Positions 22,174-34,387 are shown, numbered from the stretch's first letter. The stretch is 64,000 nt of DNA from Oegoconia quadripuncta (GCA_949316235.1 OX438753.1:18780801-18844800); one strand, 5' to 3'. Made by a program: numbers and translations. The notes: a model not told the origin generated them from the letters alone.

Positions 22174-23850
22174 ATAAGTTTACTTGCCATAGTTTCAATT
22201 ATGTAACGATAGCCAAATTTTCGAAATCCACCAATGTTAATTAAAATTTTATAAATACATAATATAACATAGTACGATGGTATGTTTACAGAATAGGCAC
22301 TTTCATTTATTAAAAATTTGTACCTACAATAACAGTGGGGTTTATCTTTTACGGCAGACTCGTATTAGTCGGAAGAGCTGTCCCGTTTTATTAGAAATGT
22401 TAGTGTTTAATCACAATCCTGTGATTTTTGTCTAGTCCTTATTTACGTAGGTATAATATATTTTAAATTGGTTCGCCGAAACTAATGAGATGAATTCTCG
22501 GTACGCCATCTGGTCAATCTAAAATTAGAGCACTTAGTTTATCTTTATACCTTTAGACAACTGCAGAGGAATCGATTTTGATGAATTTGTACCTAAAAGT
22601 GATATTAATTTAAGCGATACAGACAGGTTCATTTTGTATGCGTGAACGTCGGAGGACGTACGTGTTGTATGTAGGTTGGAATCAGCTGCCATTGTGTATG
22701 GGGTGGTAAGTTAGTATTATGCACAAAACAGATGAATGGTATCTATAATATGCACGTAAAAATTTATGTAACATTTCTTATTTGCTCAATATTAGTAAAT
22801 ATTACAGCGTTGTTGTAACTAATTAATTAAAGTTGCTATATTTGAAAATTGTACCTACTTCAGATCTCTGTTTAGTGTAATAAATTTGTATTACAATAAG
22901 ATACAGAGAATAGATATTATATTTTAAGGTGATTCAGTATTGATAAAACAGTCGTGGTTGCTCCATGTGAGCTTGAGATTCAGTTTCTTTTTTTATTTCA
23001 TACAAATTAATATTTCTCCTTCTGTTCTTTTTCTGTTGAAAAAAGGATAATTTGTGTTGTCATTAACTTTTTTTTATATTAAGTGATTATTTATATAATA
23101 TTAATATTAAATTATATGATTTTTAAATTTCTGCAAATTAGAAGAAATAATTGCCACGCGCTTCACCTTAAGCCTAATAATTTCTATCTCTGAATGAAGC
23201 ATAATTTAATATTTATTATATGATAGATATGTGATGTTTGAAGTGTGATTGTCAGTGAATAAATGGAAAAGAAAATGTATTGTTTCATTGAAATACTTAG
23301 GTGTAATAATAAAATAACTTATTAAAAATATTGTCAAATGATTTTTATTACAAACCAAAATCTATAAAAGTATTGTACATTGTGATTGCAACATTCAGGC
23401 ACTACTGGTTACAGTAATATTATTACTTATATTATTTGTTAGTTACATAATAAGTAAAATCATATACTTTTCTCTTTTGAGCTGTGTAATGCAATGAGAT
23501 AAGATCTCTGAAGAAGTCTGAAAGTTCGTGGCGATTGCGTCTCGTCGTGGATTATAACCTTGCGTCAAGTAGGATTTACAAACAGGCACTCAATTACAGC
23601 CCAATCTAGGGCTTTTAACCGACTTCAAAAAGGAGGAGGTTATCAATTCAACTGTTTTTTTTATTTGTTATGCGATATCATTGTCATTTGTTAACCAATT
23701 TTGATGATTATTTTTTGTTTGATATGGTTTACAGTCAGTGTGGTTCCACATTTTGGTGAAGCTCTGATGCTGTACTCAGGAGATAAGAGAACAGAACCTT
23801 ACTGAAGTCGTTTCGTATTTTTTTTTCAATTATCGAAACATTATTTAAAA
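22174..23850 (+). other. TMEM35 3' UTR and downstream spacer
   Basis: AT-rich non-coding sequence after the stop. AATAAA at 23258-23263 is the clearest poly(A) signal candidate. Nothing else is recognised. Confidence 0.45.
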
Positions 23851-23909
23851 TCCGTTATCTAGTTTCCATAGTACACGGTTTGCTTAGATTGGGACTAAAT
23901 GATAGGTGC
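23851..23909 (+). repeat. SINE family A 3' fragment
   Basis: TCCGTTATCTAGTTTCCATA and TTAGATTGGGACTAAATGAT match the SINE A tail. The copy is cut at GATAGGTG, where the fold-back element begins. Confidence 0.6.
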
Positions 23910-24447
23910 CGTTCAGCTGAGAATGCCAACTTCGCGAAATGCCAACCGCTCGCAAGTAGCCAACTTCTCAAAATGCCAAATTCTTGAAATGCTAACTTCG
24001 CGAAATGCCCACTTCGCGAAATGGCAATTGCTCGCGATGCCAACTTCTCGAAATGACAACTTCTCATAATGACAACTTAAAATTATAATAGTTAACCTAG
24101 TTTTTGTATATCTGATTTTTACAATGATTGTAACAATTATATAGGCTTAAATGTCATTCAATCAAGATTTGAGATTGATACTATACGACGCTAGTGCATT
24201 GATTATATAGTAACAAATAAAAATATTGCGGTATTGTATATATGGACTTTATAATTACTTTTATTATTTGCTCCTCCTCCTCCTCCTACATTTCATTATA
24301 ATTTTAAGTTGTCATTTCGAGAAGTTGGCATCGCGAGCAATTCCCTTTCGCCAAGTTAGCATTTGAAGAATTTGGCATTTTGAGAAGTTGGCTATTTGCG
24401 AGCGGTTGGCATTTCGCGAAGTTGGCATTCTGAGCTGAAATGTCACC
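23910..24447. repeat. Fold-back element with repeat-filled inverted arms
   Basis: The left arm (about 23912-24090) and right arm (about 24293-24440) are inverted copies of each other. Each is built from degenerate short units of the type CGAAATGCCAACTT and GCTCGCGATGCCAACTTCTC. The ~200-bp centre is AT-rich and includes a CTCCTC tract. The arms meet their flanks at TTCAGCTGAGAATGCC and its complement. No coding capacity. Confidence 0.75.
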
Positions 24448-25304
24448 AGTTAATGGGAATTACTCGAATTCAAATTCATATCTGTATAACGAAATTGGAA
24501 GGCAAATGATCACGGTATGCAAAAAGTTCAGAACTCCATGCAAAATAATATAAGCTTTATCAGTTGTTTCAACTGTCTGCTTATTCAGCCACAATAATAA
24601 TAATACAAATCAACTGCAAAAATAATTACATTTTAAAAAGTATATTGAAACAACGGCATCCAACTTCGCCTGGCCCAACACGCCTTGGCCGGTTTTTATG
24701 CGGGTTCGATCCCGGGTGTGTTGGATGTATTTCAATGCAGTCCCCATCATTACCAACCTAACCTGGTCCAATGTTGATATAGGCCTCTCAGCACTGAACC
24801 TGGTCTTCGATTTTCCAATGCCCAATTTAACTCCCGAGTTTCTTTTCAGACTTCTAACCTTCCCTAATGACCTGTCTCAAGAACCATACGGAGGCTTACA
24901 TTTCAAATAAGAAAACTTTTATAAAGTAATCCATTTTATACTATTTTACAAAGATTTGAACAATAATTTATACAATCATATAAAACATATCAACACTTGT
25001 TCATTGATTAGTATCTCGCCACGGTTATTTATTAAGTAACCATTAGCACTACTGCAGTCCACTTTGTCTATTAGCGCCATGTGCACAAAACTAAGACAAA
25101 CAGGAGACTGATATAAAATTATATTTACCTTTATATTATATTTACCGATATTAAGGAGTTTACCTTTAATCACAACAGCAGTGAATATGAATATTCAACA
25201 ACGTGAATTCGTCTTTGTATTCTAATTATTATGTATATGACCTAACAAAGTAGATTTGAACGTAAATACAAAGCACTGCCGTCGTACAACGTAAAAATTT
25301 TTGC
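24448..25304. other. Spacer between fold-back element and MITE; no gene assigned
   Basis: A tRNA-B-box-like GCGGGTTCGATCCCGGG lies near 24701, possibly an unplaced SINE head; the sequence after it is not matched elsewhere in the window. TTTATT at 25028-25033 (AATAAA on the minus strand) is a candidate poly(A) signal for VTA1. Confidence 0.35.
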
Positions 25305-25500
25305 GCTCGGTCATTAAAAATTTACCATTTAGCTTGCTTGCGTTTAAATTTGGTACCACGTAAGCACTCAGTAAGTGGATAAAACTCTAAAATGGATAGA
25401 TGTATCGAGTTACCATAATTTAGTTCTGTGGCGCTTACGTGATACCAAATTTAGCAATCGAACGCAAGTCAGCTAAACTGCAAATTTTTAGCAACGGAAT
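25305..25500. repeat. TIR MITE, family L
   Basis: The ~60-bp arms are inverted: TTTAAATTTGGTACCACGTA on the left and CTTACGTGATACCAAATTTA on the right. One arm recurs near 50130-50200. It lies ~45 bp downstream of the VTA1 stop, so probably inside its 3' UTR. Confidence 0.65.
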
Positions 25501-25544
25501 AAAAAAATTTTTACTTGCTACGGCTACTGACATCACACCAAAAT

Positions 25545-28080
25545 TTAAGCTGGATCGCGGCCAGTCTGCAACAGTTCTAAAGCATTCTTTAGACTGTTAA
25601 TTGCAGTCTTAATATCTTCGTAGTTAAGGGCACTGCTAGCCCATTTACAATATTTCTGCGCTTTCGCGACCTGGTCAGGAGTTAACTGTGCTATAGTCGA
25701 GTTGTCTCCATATAATGTCGCTGATTGTGGTGGCTGAGGCTGCTCGGTGGGGTCATAAGGAACGAAGCCCCCAGGGTTGGGATCTGGTGTGTATGGAACG
25801 GGAGGGAGTTGGGATGCGGCTCGCAATGCTGCATTTTGATCAGGTAAGGAGTTACTGAAACTGGATGGAACAGTAGGCAGGGTCGTAGGTGGATCAACAG
25901 AGAAGCCTGGTGGAACCTGCGGGAATTCGGCGTGAGGAGGTGGGTTGTCGCTTGTACCACTTTCGCTGCTGGGGTCCCCATCGTCTGACTGCATGGGGCC
26001 TGAAAAATTTATGTAAATTTCAATTAAGTGCTGTAAAAACATGGCTGTACTTTTTAAGTTTTAAATGGAGACATTTCTAATACAAGACCTATTACGTTTT
26101 ACGAAACAATGCGCAACTTTAGGAAATGTGGAATAAACGTGACTGTTGCTGGTTAGGTAAGTAAGCCAATTTGTAAAGAAGTTATTAAACTTTAATTTAA
26201 AGAATTATTAGCTGATAAAAATGTGTATAATCAAACATCAAACTTCCTCTAAACTATAGAGTAATTAATATATTGGTGTATCACCTGGAACTGGCGTCTC
26301 CCCATTCTTCAAACAGTTGTGGATGTAAGCCGCTTTCCATTTCGCATATTTTCTGTTCTGTGCCGCTTCTTCTGTTAGTTCACCAAATGTAGTGAGAACA
26401 TCGTAGATTAAACCAGCTGTGTAAAAAGCTTTTACCACATTTCTGAAATGAAATTCAAATAGAATTTAAGTAATATAGTAAATATTTGGAATTGTGATTA
26501 TAATAATAATTGAACTATCAGAGTCAGGTCCAACCAATTTCAATATCTGCTATTTCTGGACACTTAGTGAATAATCAGATCTTCACCAAATTTATATTCA
26601 AACAATTATTAACATTGGTTCACAAATGTCAGAGACATATGTGGTAGGTATACACAAAGAATAGGTAGATCGATTATAACTTTCTCATTTTTAAAGTGTG
26701 TTAAAAATATGGAAGTCCATCATATAAGTCATATTTTTAAATAGCTTAGATGACATTCGGGTATTTAATTAATAACAAATATAACAGTATTTTTGTGGTA
26801 ATAATCTTACTTTCCAAAATTTTGCTCTCTGTCCTGTTTATCAGCATAAAGAAACAGTTTTAGGGCATAGTTTTCTAGGTGTGCTTGGGCAGCAACTTCA
26901 TTTGTAATGGCATCATTGTCTTTGTGTGAGGTCTTAGCCTCCTCGAGCCAATCCATAAGAGCTGAAATGAATACCATTTTACACATTAACTTTATGGTAG
27001 TGAGTGAGCGTAATGCACAATACGATTTCTTAGCATGAGTTTGATAATTTGTTTATTTAATTTATTTATTACAGTTTCGCTACGTGATGGTTTTTTCCTT
27101 AACCTACTATAACTGGATTACAAATAACATTGTTACTATCTGTGTCTTCCAGTATTTATTTAACCTTCTTTGTGCCATGCTTCAAAAACCCTTAGATGTA
27201 CTTCTATACTACGCAAGGTACACATGTAGGCATCTTTGAGTATGGTAAAAATACAGACTAAGGGGATCTCACGCACTGGACCTCTGACTCGTCAGAATTT
27301 GCCTTGACACAGCTGCCTCTAATTCGTACACAACATATCTTATGGTAAATAATACAAATAATTTATTTTTTGGTTAAAGTACTTGCTATGTCTCAAGGGC
27401 TAATTATACATCAAACTTCCCATGCCTTTTGTATGCTTTCTACTTGCAAGTTTTTGTAACCTTGCTAATGGTCAAAGTCAGTATGACTGACAGCATGATT
27501 AGCTTACCTCTCATGCATAGAAGCAGTATGTTACAGTACTTACTAATATTTGATGTTTCTGTACTTGTGTTTTATTGTTTTAATTTGATCTTTCAGAATT
27601 ATATAAGATTGATGTGTGCGTGAACATAGATGCAAATAAGTGCTTATCTACATAATTAAATTGTCACAGTGATTAATCAAGTCTTGGAAATTAGCCCTAA
27701 GCAAGAAACAACAACTTGCACGTCTAGTATTACATAAAGGTTTGATTCTAACCACATTATACTTCAACACTAAAGCCACTGACCAATACCACAAGAAAAA
27801 TAAAAGCTAGTTATTTTAATGCTATTCGCTAATAATAAATGGCTTTCGTTAATGGTTATTTATGTTGGGGGTTTGAGTTATTAAAGTAGATAGCCATACC
27901 CATCAACATTCTTGTTTCTTCTGGGGTTTTCTTGGTAGTGATTTTGAGTCCAACTTGCAGGGCATGCAGTCTGCACCAGTAAGCCACAACCATATCTCTG
28001 GCGTCATGTTCCTGAGCCGCTTTCAAGTAGTGCTGAATAGACTTGAGGGTCGCCGGGCACTCCGGTATACTACCGGACAT
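25545..28080 (-). CDS. Vta1: VTA1/LIP5 homolog, ESCRT-III/VPS4 cofactor, complete, 4 exons
   Basis: Coding exons on the minus strand are 28080-27900, 26961-26811, 26442-26285 and 25999-25545, with GT/AG junctions and matching phases. They sum to 945 nt (314 aa). Residues 1-163 form the helical N-terminal MIT-like region, starting MSGSIPECPATLKSIQHYLK and including ENYALKLFLYADKQDRE. Residues ~164-265 are a Pro-rich linker. Residues ~268-308 are the C-terminal Vta1 helix pair (TPDQVAKAQKYCKWASSALN). The family protein binds ESCRT-III subunits through its MIT domains and stimulates the VPS4 ATPase through its C-terminus at endosomes, in multivesicular body sorting. Length is near the usual ~300 aa. 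A TTTATATTTCAG acceptor 9 nt before the ATG implies a separate 5' UTR exon upstream. Confidence 0.95.
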
Positions 28081-28548
28081 TTTGTCGTCTGAAATATAAA
28101 TAGTTATGGGATGAGAATAGACGAAAACTCAGGGAAATTGGTAAACATTGTGCTGATAAATAAAAATATACAAAGACTGATAAGAATATTGAATAGCTGT
28201 AAAACTGAGGGATAAAGATGAATCATACAACATTATACCAGAAATATAGTAACGACGTACTCACAAGGAAAGTTTATTTACTTGCACGCAAATTCCTGCT
28301 TTTACAAGTTATGCCGTAGTGTAAAATGAGAGAAGAAACTTTGAACAAAACGGACTAAATGAGCTTTGAAAAGAATTATGGTAAAATCGAGAAAACACCA
28401 GCAATTTTTCATAACAAAACTGGAGATCAAAATCAAATCAATGAATGACGCAATGTAGTAGTTCTGGGTACTCTGTGGAGTGACGTCAGTGTCATTCACT
28501 CACTGAACGAAGTTCTCTACCAAAAGAATAGGTAGGTAATTAAAAAAA
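28081..28548 (-). promoter_or_regulatory. VTA1 upstream region with probable 5' UTR intron
   Basis: On the minus strand a pyrimidine tract and CAG stand immediately before the 8-nt leader of the coding exon. The first non-coding exon and promoter must lie further right, but I cannot place them. Confidence 0.35.
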
Positions 28549-28833
28549 ACTTTTTGGTGGGAATTCAGCGAGTGAAGTTGCATTTTTGTTTTTATTTTTT
28601 GAAAGTGCATTCTGAGTTTTGAAGTTTTATCAAAAGTCAGTGATGGTGTACCAATGAAGGAAAGTGTAAATAAAAGTACGTGACGAAGCTTTCGGGTTAC
28701 AACAAAGCGTAATCTTCCGTAAAGCGTTCTGTCACTTTACTGAAGAATTATTACAGAAGGAATACTACATACGAGTGGGGAAATAACCAAAACAAAACTT
28801 GGCTTTTTGGTGGGAAGTCGGCGAGTGATGGTG

Positions 28834-28864
<31 letters not shown>

Positions 28865-29303
28865 CTGTTTGTGTAACGAAGCTTTCGGGTTCTTTCGTAA
28901 AGCATTCTGTCACTATACGAAAGAATGACTTGTCCGTGACTAGACTCTATATACGCCAAGTATACGACGAATTACTTGATTTGACTGAGACTGACTAACT
29001 GAGGCTTTTTGGCGGGAACTCGGTGAGTGAAGTAGCATTTTTCTTTATAGTTCTTATAATTTGTGCATTCTGACTTTTGAAGCTTAATAATGGCAGAATA
29101 TTGTGCAGCAAACGTTAGTGATGGTGTACAAGTGAAGGGAAGTGTAAATTAAAGTGCGTAACGGAGCTTTCGGGTTCCCACAAGAAGCCGCCAAAATCTT
29201 TTGTAAAGCATTCTGCCACTTTACTGAAGAATGACTTGACCGTGGCTAGACTCTGTATACGCCAAGTATATGACGAATGACTTGATTTGACTGAGACTGA
29301 CTT
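28549..29303 (+). repeat. Three direct copies of a DNA-element terminus
   Basis: Three blocks begin TTTTTGGTGGGAATTC (28551), GGCTTTTTGGTGGGAAGTCG (28801) and GGCTTTTTGGCGGGAACTCG (29003). Each continues through an AGCTTTCGGGTT block and an AAGCATTCTGTCACT-like block. The second and third also share CTAGACTCT and ACTTGATTTGACTGAGACTG. The T-run at 28838-28863 lies inside the second copy. The third is the left inverted repeat of the THAP element. Confidence 0.75.
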
Positions 29304-30275
29304 ACAAAATGAAGAAATAAGATAAATAAGACATGGCTGTTATGGGCTAGATCCCTTTGCCTTCTCCTAGAGGAGAAAAAAAACTAAAAAAAAAAAAAAA
29401 AAAAAAAACTGACTAACTGAAGAAATAAGAGAAACAAGGCATGGTTGTATAGGCTTAGATCCCTTTGCCTTCTTCGAAAGGAGAGGAAAAAAAATGATTT
29501 GAAGTAATTCCCATGGACTTATTATTATACCGTGAGTAACTCAGCAGGTATCGGTACAAGCGTGCATAACTCCGCCTCAAGTGCGCGTCGCACTAATATC
29601 ATGACCCCCCCGCCCGATGTCACGAGTCATGTAAAACAAAATGGATATGTAGTAAACTCCCGAGGCACTAAACATATTAAAATATACAAAGTAGCTCCTC
29701 TCTTTCCTTTTTTCTTTTCCGCGGGTCAAGTATCTCGACGCGCCTGTCAAATTTTCGAAAATACCTGCGGTGTTAAAAACGTTTATAGATACTCTTCTAC
29801 TGGGTGTATTTGTAATCTGTGAAAAGCTATAGCTACGGGAATATATTATCTATGGATATAATGAATGAACACTACTTCAGCTACAATACAAAAAATCAGA
29901 AAAATGTTACGAGTTGTAATATGTAGGTATACCTATATCCACGATATAATTGGTATTTTTACGGAAAGTACAGATTTATTTCATGTTTTTCTTAAAAAAA
30001 CGGGTAATTCAATAAATTGTTATGAGAATTGAAAGCTCTATGGCCAGGTTCCTAAGCCTGTTCTAATAAAAAACAGTAGTTGGAATTCTATGCCTATACT
30101 CCCACCCACAGAGAAAAAAAATATTTTCGCAAATACAGACTAAATATCATAGCTAACATGACATGGCGCACATTATTGGATGCGGAATTTAATAGAGAAC
30201 AAGTTCAAACACAGTTCAAAGGAATTGGAACTCTATAATCATTACAATTGAGAGTTGAAAGTCGAGTGTACCGCC

Positions 30276-30343
30276 GACACCGATCGGTGTTCGCGTCTGT
30301 TGAAGGTATAAAAGTATTTTGGACACCGATCGGTGTTCGCGTC
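30276..30343. repeat. Two identical repeats with a perfect 14-bp palindrome
   Basis: ACACCGATCGGTGT stands at 30277-30290 and 30323-30336, each within an identical 22-bp context. The centres are 46 bp apart. Inside the THAP element, this could be a dimer-binding site or an internal transposase site. Confidence 0.6.
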
Positions 30344-30803
30344 CGCCTAAAGGTTAAACAGGACTGATAACTATCAAAAGAATCATTTAGGAAAATGATC
30401 ACTATGTCAACGCAATAAGGTATTAAATTGGATGCACCATACACAAAGGCAAATCCGAGCCGAGAGAGATAATAATAACGGAGGCCGTGTGTCTCGTTCT
30501 TACATCTTGCCAGCAAAAAAAATGATTATGATCAACAGTTTTGGCTACTCAAAAATTCCATTGAAACACTTATATTTTTATGTTATTTTAACAATTATAA
30601 ATAAACAAATAACATTCGCATTAATTTCTTTTCATATATTCTTAAATCAAACAGAAAACATAAATTTTTATTTCGATTTTGTTATTTTTATGGTAACCCT
30701 GAAAAGCATGTCATGTCATGGCGGCTCGGTGTGATTTTGAATTTTCTTTGCATTAAAAGTTTTTTAAAGTATTTGTTATATTATAACAAGTAAAAGGAGT
30801 AAA

Positions 30804-31212
30804 ATGGTGAAAAAGTGTTGCGTTTATACTTGCCCAAGTGAATCCTATGGTGGTTGCAACATATCTTTCCACAGGTATGCTAAAAATAATATTTTTGTAA
30901 ATCAAAGAAGTAGGATGCCCATGAATTCTTGAAATGAGTCGAAATATGTCAAATATGTGTGATTGATTAGGGTCCTGACGGTTGTACTATTATTGCAGTT
31001 TCCCAAAAAATGAAGAAATGCGAAATAAATGGCTCACGCCGGCAAATGTCAAAACGCCAAAGTTTTTTGACAAATATTTTATTACAACATTTGTCCCAAG
31101 TAACAAATATATTGTGGTCACCCTGTTAGACAGAGACAAACGGCCTCTACGTTACACATCCTGCTCGGCTCGTTTTTCAGCAGCGAGTACTCAGTCCTGT
31201 TTAAGTCCATGA
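30804..31212 (+). pseudogene. THAP-domain gene fragment (N-terminal zinc-finger half)
   Basis: Exon 1 (30804-30874) encodes MVKKCCVYTCPSESYGGCNI and then SFH. Donor GTATGC follows, and exon 2 begins at 30999 after TATTGCAG with FPKNEEMRNKWL. This matches the first half of a C2CH THAP domain (paired Cys, the ISFH-FPK core, a W in the first helix). The frame then drifts into unrelated sequence and stops at 31212, before the last Cys/His ligands of the domain. It is therefore not a working zinc finger. It lies inside the TIR element and is probably the remnant of its transposase gene. Confidence 0.7.
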
Positions 31213-31458
31213 GTCATAGAGAGTCATAGTCAAGTCAAAGAGTAGAATAATACAACCGGAAGTCAAGTCATTCTTGACTTCTTGTGGGAACCCGAAAGCT
31301 TCGTTACGCTCTTTAATTTACACTTCCTTTCACTTGTACACCATCACTAACGTTTGCTGCACAATATTCTGCACAAGCTTCAAAAGTTAGAATGTACAAA
31401 TTATAAGAATTATTAGAAAAATTGCAACTTCACGCGCCGAGATCCCGCCAAAAAGCCC

Positions 31459-31704
31459 AAAAAAATGATTTGTCAAACGCTTTAGTTCCTTAGCCTTTCC
31501 TATTACAGGGAAAAAGAAAACTTCTCTCTCATGATTGTCAAACTTGTCAACCGTATGTCAACAATTCAACGATTTGCGAATGAATTTCGTTGATTTGAGC
31601 GATTTTTATGTATGATTATTGAAGTTTTGGCTGCAAGTTTCGTAAAAATTGTTCGTATTAAAGATATTTTATAAGTTTTATCAGAAAAGATTTCCAAATC
31701 GGAA
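31459..31704 (+). promoter_or_regulatory. Rheb upstream region and 5' UTR
   Basis: About 250 bp between the right TIR of the THAP element and the Rheb ATG. No TATA box is evident. If transcription starts here, the transposon end lies immediately upstream of the Rheb promoter. Confidence 0.4.
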
Positions 31705-34387
31705 ATGCCGTCGAAGCAGAGAAAAATTGCTATGATGGGCTACAGATCTGTTGGTAATAATACGTTTCCAAAATTCTACGTCTTATTTTATTACTAGTGA
31801 CGTTACAATTTAACATAAAAATGATTTCAGGTAAATCATCTTTAATTATACAATTCGTGGAAGGGCAGTTCGTCGATTCTTATGATCCTACAATAGAAAA
31901 TAGTAGGTACTTTATTGCGTAGTTCTTTTGCTATAGCGTCTACCATCAATACAAACCAAAAACGTTTTGCTTTCATCAATTTAATGCTTTTCTAAATTCA
32001 ACATTAACATATTGTGTATTTGTATTAACATGTGGAATAAATATTTTTAGCTTTTACAAAGTTCATTCGTCTTAACTCCACTGAATATGAGGTGAAACTG
32101 GTGGATACAGCTGGACAAGACGAGTACAGTATATTTCCCCTTCAGTATAGTATGGACTTCCATGGCTATGTCCTGGTGTACTCCATCACATCTAGTAAAA
32201 GTTTTCAAATTGTACAAATTATTTATGACAAGCTGTTAGATATGGTTGGGAAAATACAGTAAGTACTTATTTGATTTCATTATCTTGACACAAGTTTAGT
32301 TGACTTAGAGAATGCATGCTAATGCTAATAACACAAGGTTGGATCATCTATGCAGTCTTATATAATCGCTGTTGGATTGCAGTGTACACAAAAAATGCAG
32401 TCCTCCAAGTCAATTGATTTAAATCTTTTCAAATACCTTTGTATTTGTGTCTAGTATTGAAAATTCTAGGATAAGTTTCGACACAAGAATATCTTTTTTT
32501 TTTTATGCACAATGGATTGGTACTTGACTTCAATCACACCTGATGTTAAGTGAAGATGAGGTCGAAGGTGGGAGCGTACTGACCCGGAAACCCCAACTCA
32601 TTTGGGGGACTGGCTATAATATTATCTCTGACAACCGGAACACAACAATGCTATGAACATTGCTGCTTGGCAAATCTTTAAATTTTCTTCATTCAATCAT
32701 TACCTCTTCGTAAATATATTGCCAATTCTACAGAAGAATTGGTGTGAAAATTCACAGATGTTTGAAAAAATCATAATCTTTACATACATTTGACTACATT
32801 TTCGAATGTTACTGTCCATTCTGACTGACGACCGATTGGTGTAGTGGATAGTGACCCTGTCAGCGAAACCAACGGTTGCGGGTTCGAATCTCGCGACGGG
32901 TAAATGTTTGTATGATGAATATGAACATTTATTCCTGAGTCATGGATGTTTATATAAATATTTATGTATGTTTATCCGTTATCTAGTATCCATAGCACAA
33001 GCTTTGCTTAGTTTGGGACTAGATGATTGGTGTAAGTGTCCGAAATATTAAAAATTAAAAAAAATTAAAAAAATTAAATTCTGTTATATGTTTATTGATG
33101 ACATCATTATGTAATAACTTTATTTGCAATGTTAGGGTACGTAATATAAGTTCCTAATTTATTAGCCCTGATCCATTGGACACTCAATTGTGGAGGTACA
33201 GTTTAATCTAAATAACAATTTTCACTGAGTTAGACAAAACTGACAGTAAAACTGCACCAATTATTATTATTCATATTTGTTTCACCACTTTCTGATAAAT
33301 CAATTAATCAAATACTCTTTATTACACAATTAACAAAAGCTACATGAAGAATACAGCGTACATCATTAATTGCACAAAAAGGCGGCCTTGTCGCTAACAG
33401 AAATCTCTTCCAGGCAAACCTTAGGTTAAAAATACAAGCTACCAGTAGATGAGGTTTGCACTAATAGTAGCAATACGGGTGTATTTTAAAGTTGGTAATT
33501 ATTGTAGAACGTAAAGATAAAAATACATAAACTAAGCCTACAAACTTAAACTAGATAATTATAACTATCTAACTAGATATATAGAAATATAACTAGATAA
33601 ATAGATAAAGTTATGTTATGGAAAAAGCTAAACTACATCATATTTGCCAGATAACTTTTAAATCTTTTTTCCACAAGTGTCTGGTAATTATATTGAGTAG
33701 ATAAATAAAAAAGTAAAGTCCTTGACAATTAACAGTTAGGATAAGAGGCACTTATTTTAAAAATTTGTTTATAAAGTGATTGGAAGAAAATTTGTTATTT
33801 GAACAATGTTAGGGACTTATATGGTAAATCAGAAAAATATGTTTACCATTTTTATGTTGCAGATATCTATGAGATTATTATCTAAAAGTATATCAGCAAA
33901 GTGGTGAAATAGGCCTTTAAATTGATGTATTGTTAAATATTTATAACCTAAATAGAAATAAATACACGAAGTTTGGAACCTTGTTAGGATATATGTATAT
34001 GATGATTTGAATTTGTTGAGTTATTATTTACATTAACAAAACAATATTTTACTGATGAGTTTAATTTCTTGCTTTACAGTGTGCCTATAGTGCTAGTTGG
34101 TAATAAGACAGATCTGCACTTAGAAAGAAAAATTAGCACGGAGGAGGGAAAGAGACTTGCAGAGAAATGGAAGGCCGCATTTGTGGAAACAAGCGCAAAA
34201 AGAAATGAAGTAAGCATTATATTGTCATTTTTCATTATTAATCACATTCATCCTCTACTAAATTGTCATATGGTAGTAATTTTTTTTAATATTCCAGTCC
34301 GTGACTGACATGTTCCACGCTATTCTGTCGGAAATAGAGAGATCAGATGGACATTTACAAGAGAAGAATGGCTGCGTAGTTTCTTAA
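31705..34387 (+). CDS. Rheb: Rheb small GTPase, complete, 5 exons
   Basis: Exons are 31705-31753, 31831-31902, 32051-32258, 34080-34209 and 34298-34387. Junctions are GT/AG with matching phases, sum 549 nt, 182 aa, the usual Rheb length. The P-loop is GYRSVGKSS (12-20), with the Rheb-typical Arg at 14 where Ras has Gly12. Switch I has [11 protein letters not shown] (32-42, Thr37), G3 is DTAGQDEYS (59-67), G4 is NKTD (118-121) and G5 is TSAK (147-150). The C-terminal CVVS (179-182) is a farnesylation CaaX box. Rheb-GTP activates TORC1 at lysosomal membranes and is switched off by the TSC complex. Intron 3 (about 1.8 kb) holds two SINEs. Poly(A) candidates are AATAAA at 35335 and 36009. Confidence 0.97.
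32493..32675 (-). repeat. SINE family B copy in Rheb intron 3
   Basis: Reverse-strand body: a T-run, then TCAATCACACCTGATGTTAA, GGAAACCCCAACTCATTTGG and CAACCGGAACACAACAATGC. The tRNA-like head is missing. Confidence 0.75.
32827..33048 (+). repeat. SINE family A copy in Rheb intron 3, full length
   Basis: Head ACCGATTGGTGTAGTGGATA, B-box GCGGGTTCGAATCTC, body and tail to GATTGGTGTAAGTGTCCGAA, then AAAATT repeats. The best-preserved plus-strand copy. Confidence 0.85.

Larger units (their letters stand above)
29003..31458 (+). mobile_element. DNA transposon relic with ~185-bp TIRs carrying a THAP-domain gene
   Basis: The left TIR (29003-29188) and right TIR (31278-31458) are inverted copies with long shared runs such as AGCAAACGTTAGTGATGGTG and AAGTGTAAATTAAAG. 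The ends read GGCTTTTTGGCGGGA. The interior holds two copies of an ~65-bp block containing TAGATCCCTTTGCCTTCT (near 29350 and 29458), two palindromic repeats (30276-30343) and the broken THAP gene. A THAP DNA-binding domain within TIRs recalls P-like and other THAP transposases. No catalytic domain remains, so it is a deleted, non-autonomous copy; the superfamily is unassigned. Confidence 0.65.

Noticed and set aside
23855..24067. 70-aa minus-strand frame
   Set aside because: Translation of the repeat units in the fold-back arm.
29532..29822. 96-aa plus-strand frame inside the THAP element
   Set aside because: Has a GTG rather than ATG start, no family signal and no splice support.
32827..32900. 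tRNA gene
   Set aside because: A- and B-box-like motifs are present, but they head a SINE body repeated through the window and no tRNA fold with anticodon arm is supported.
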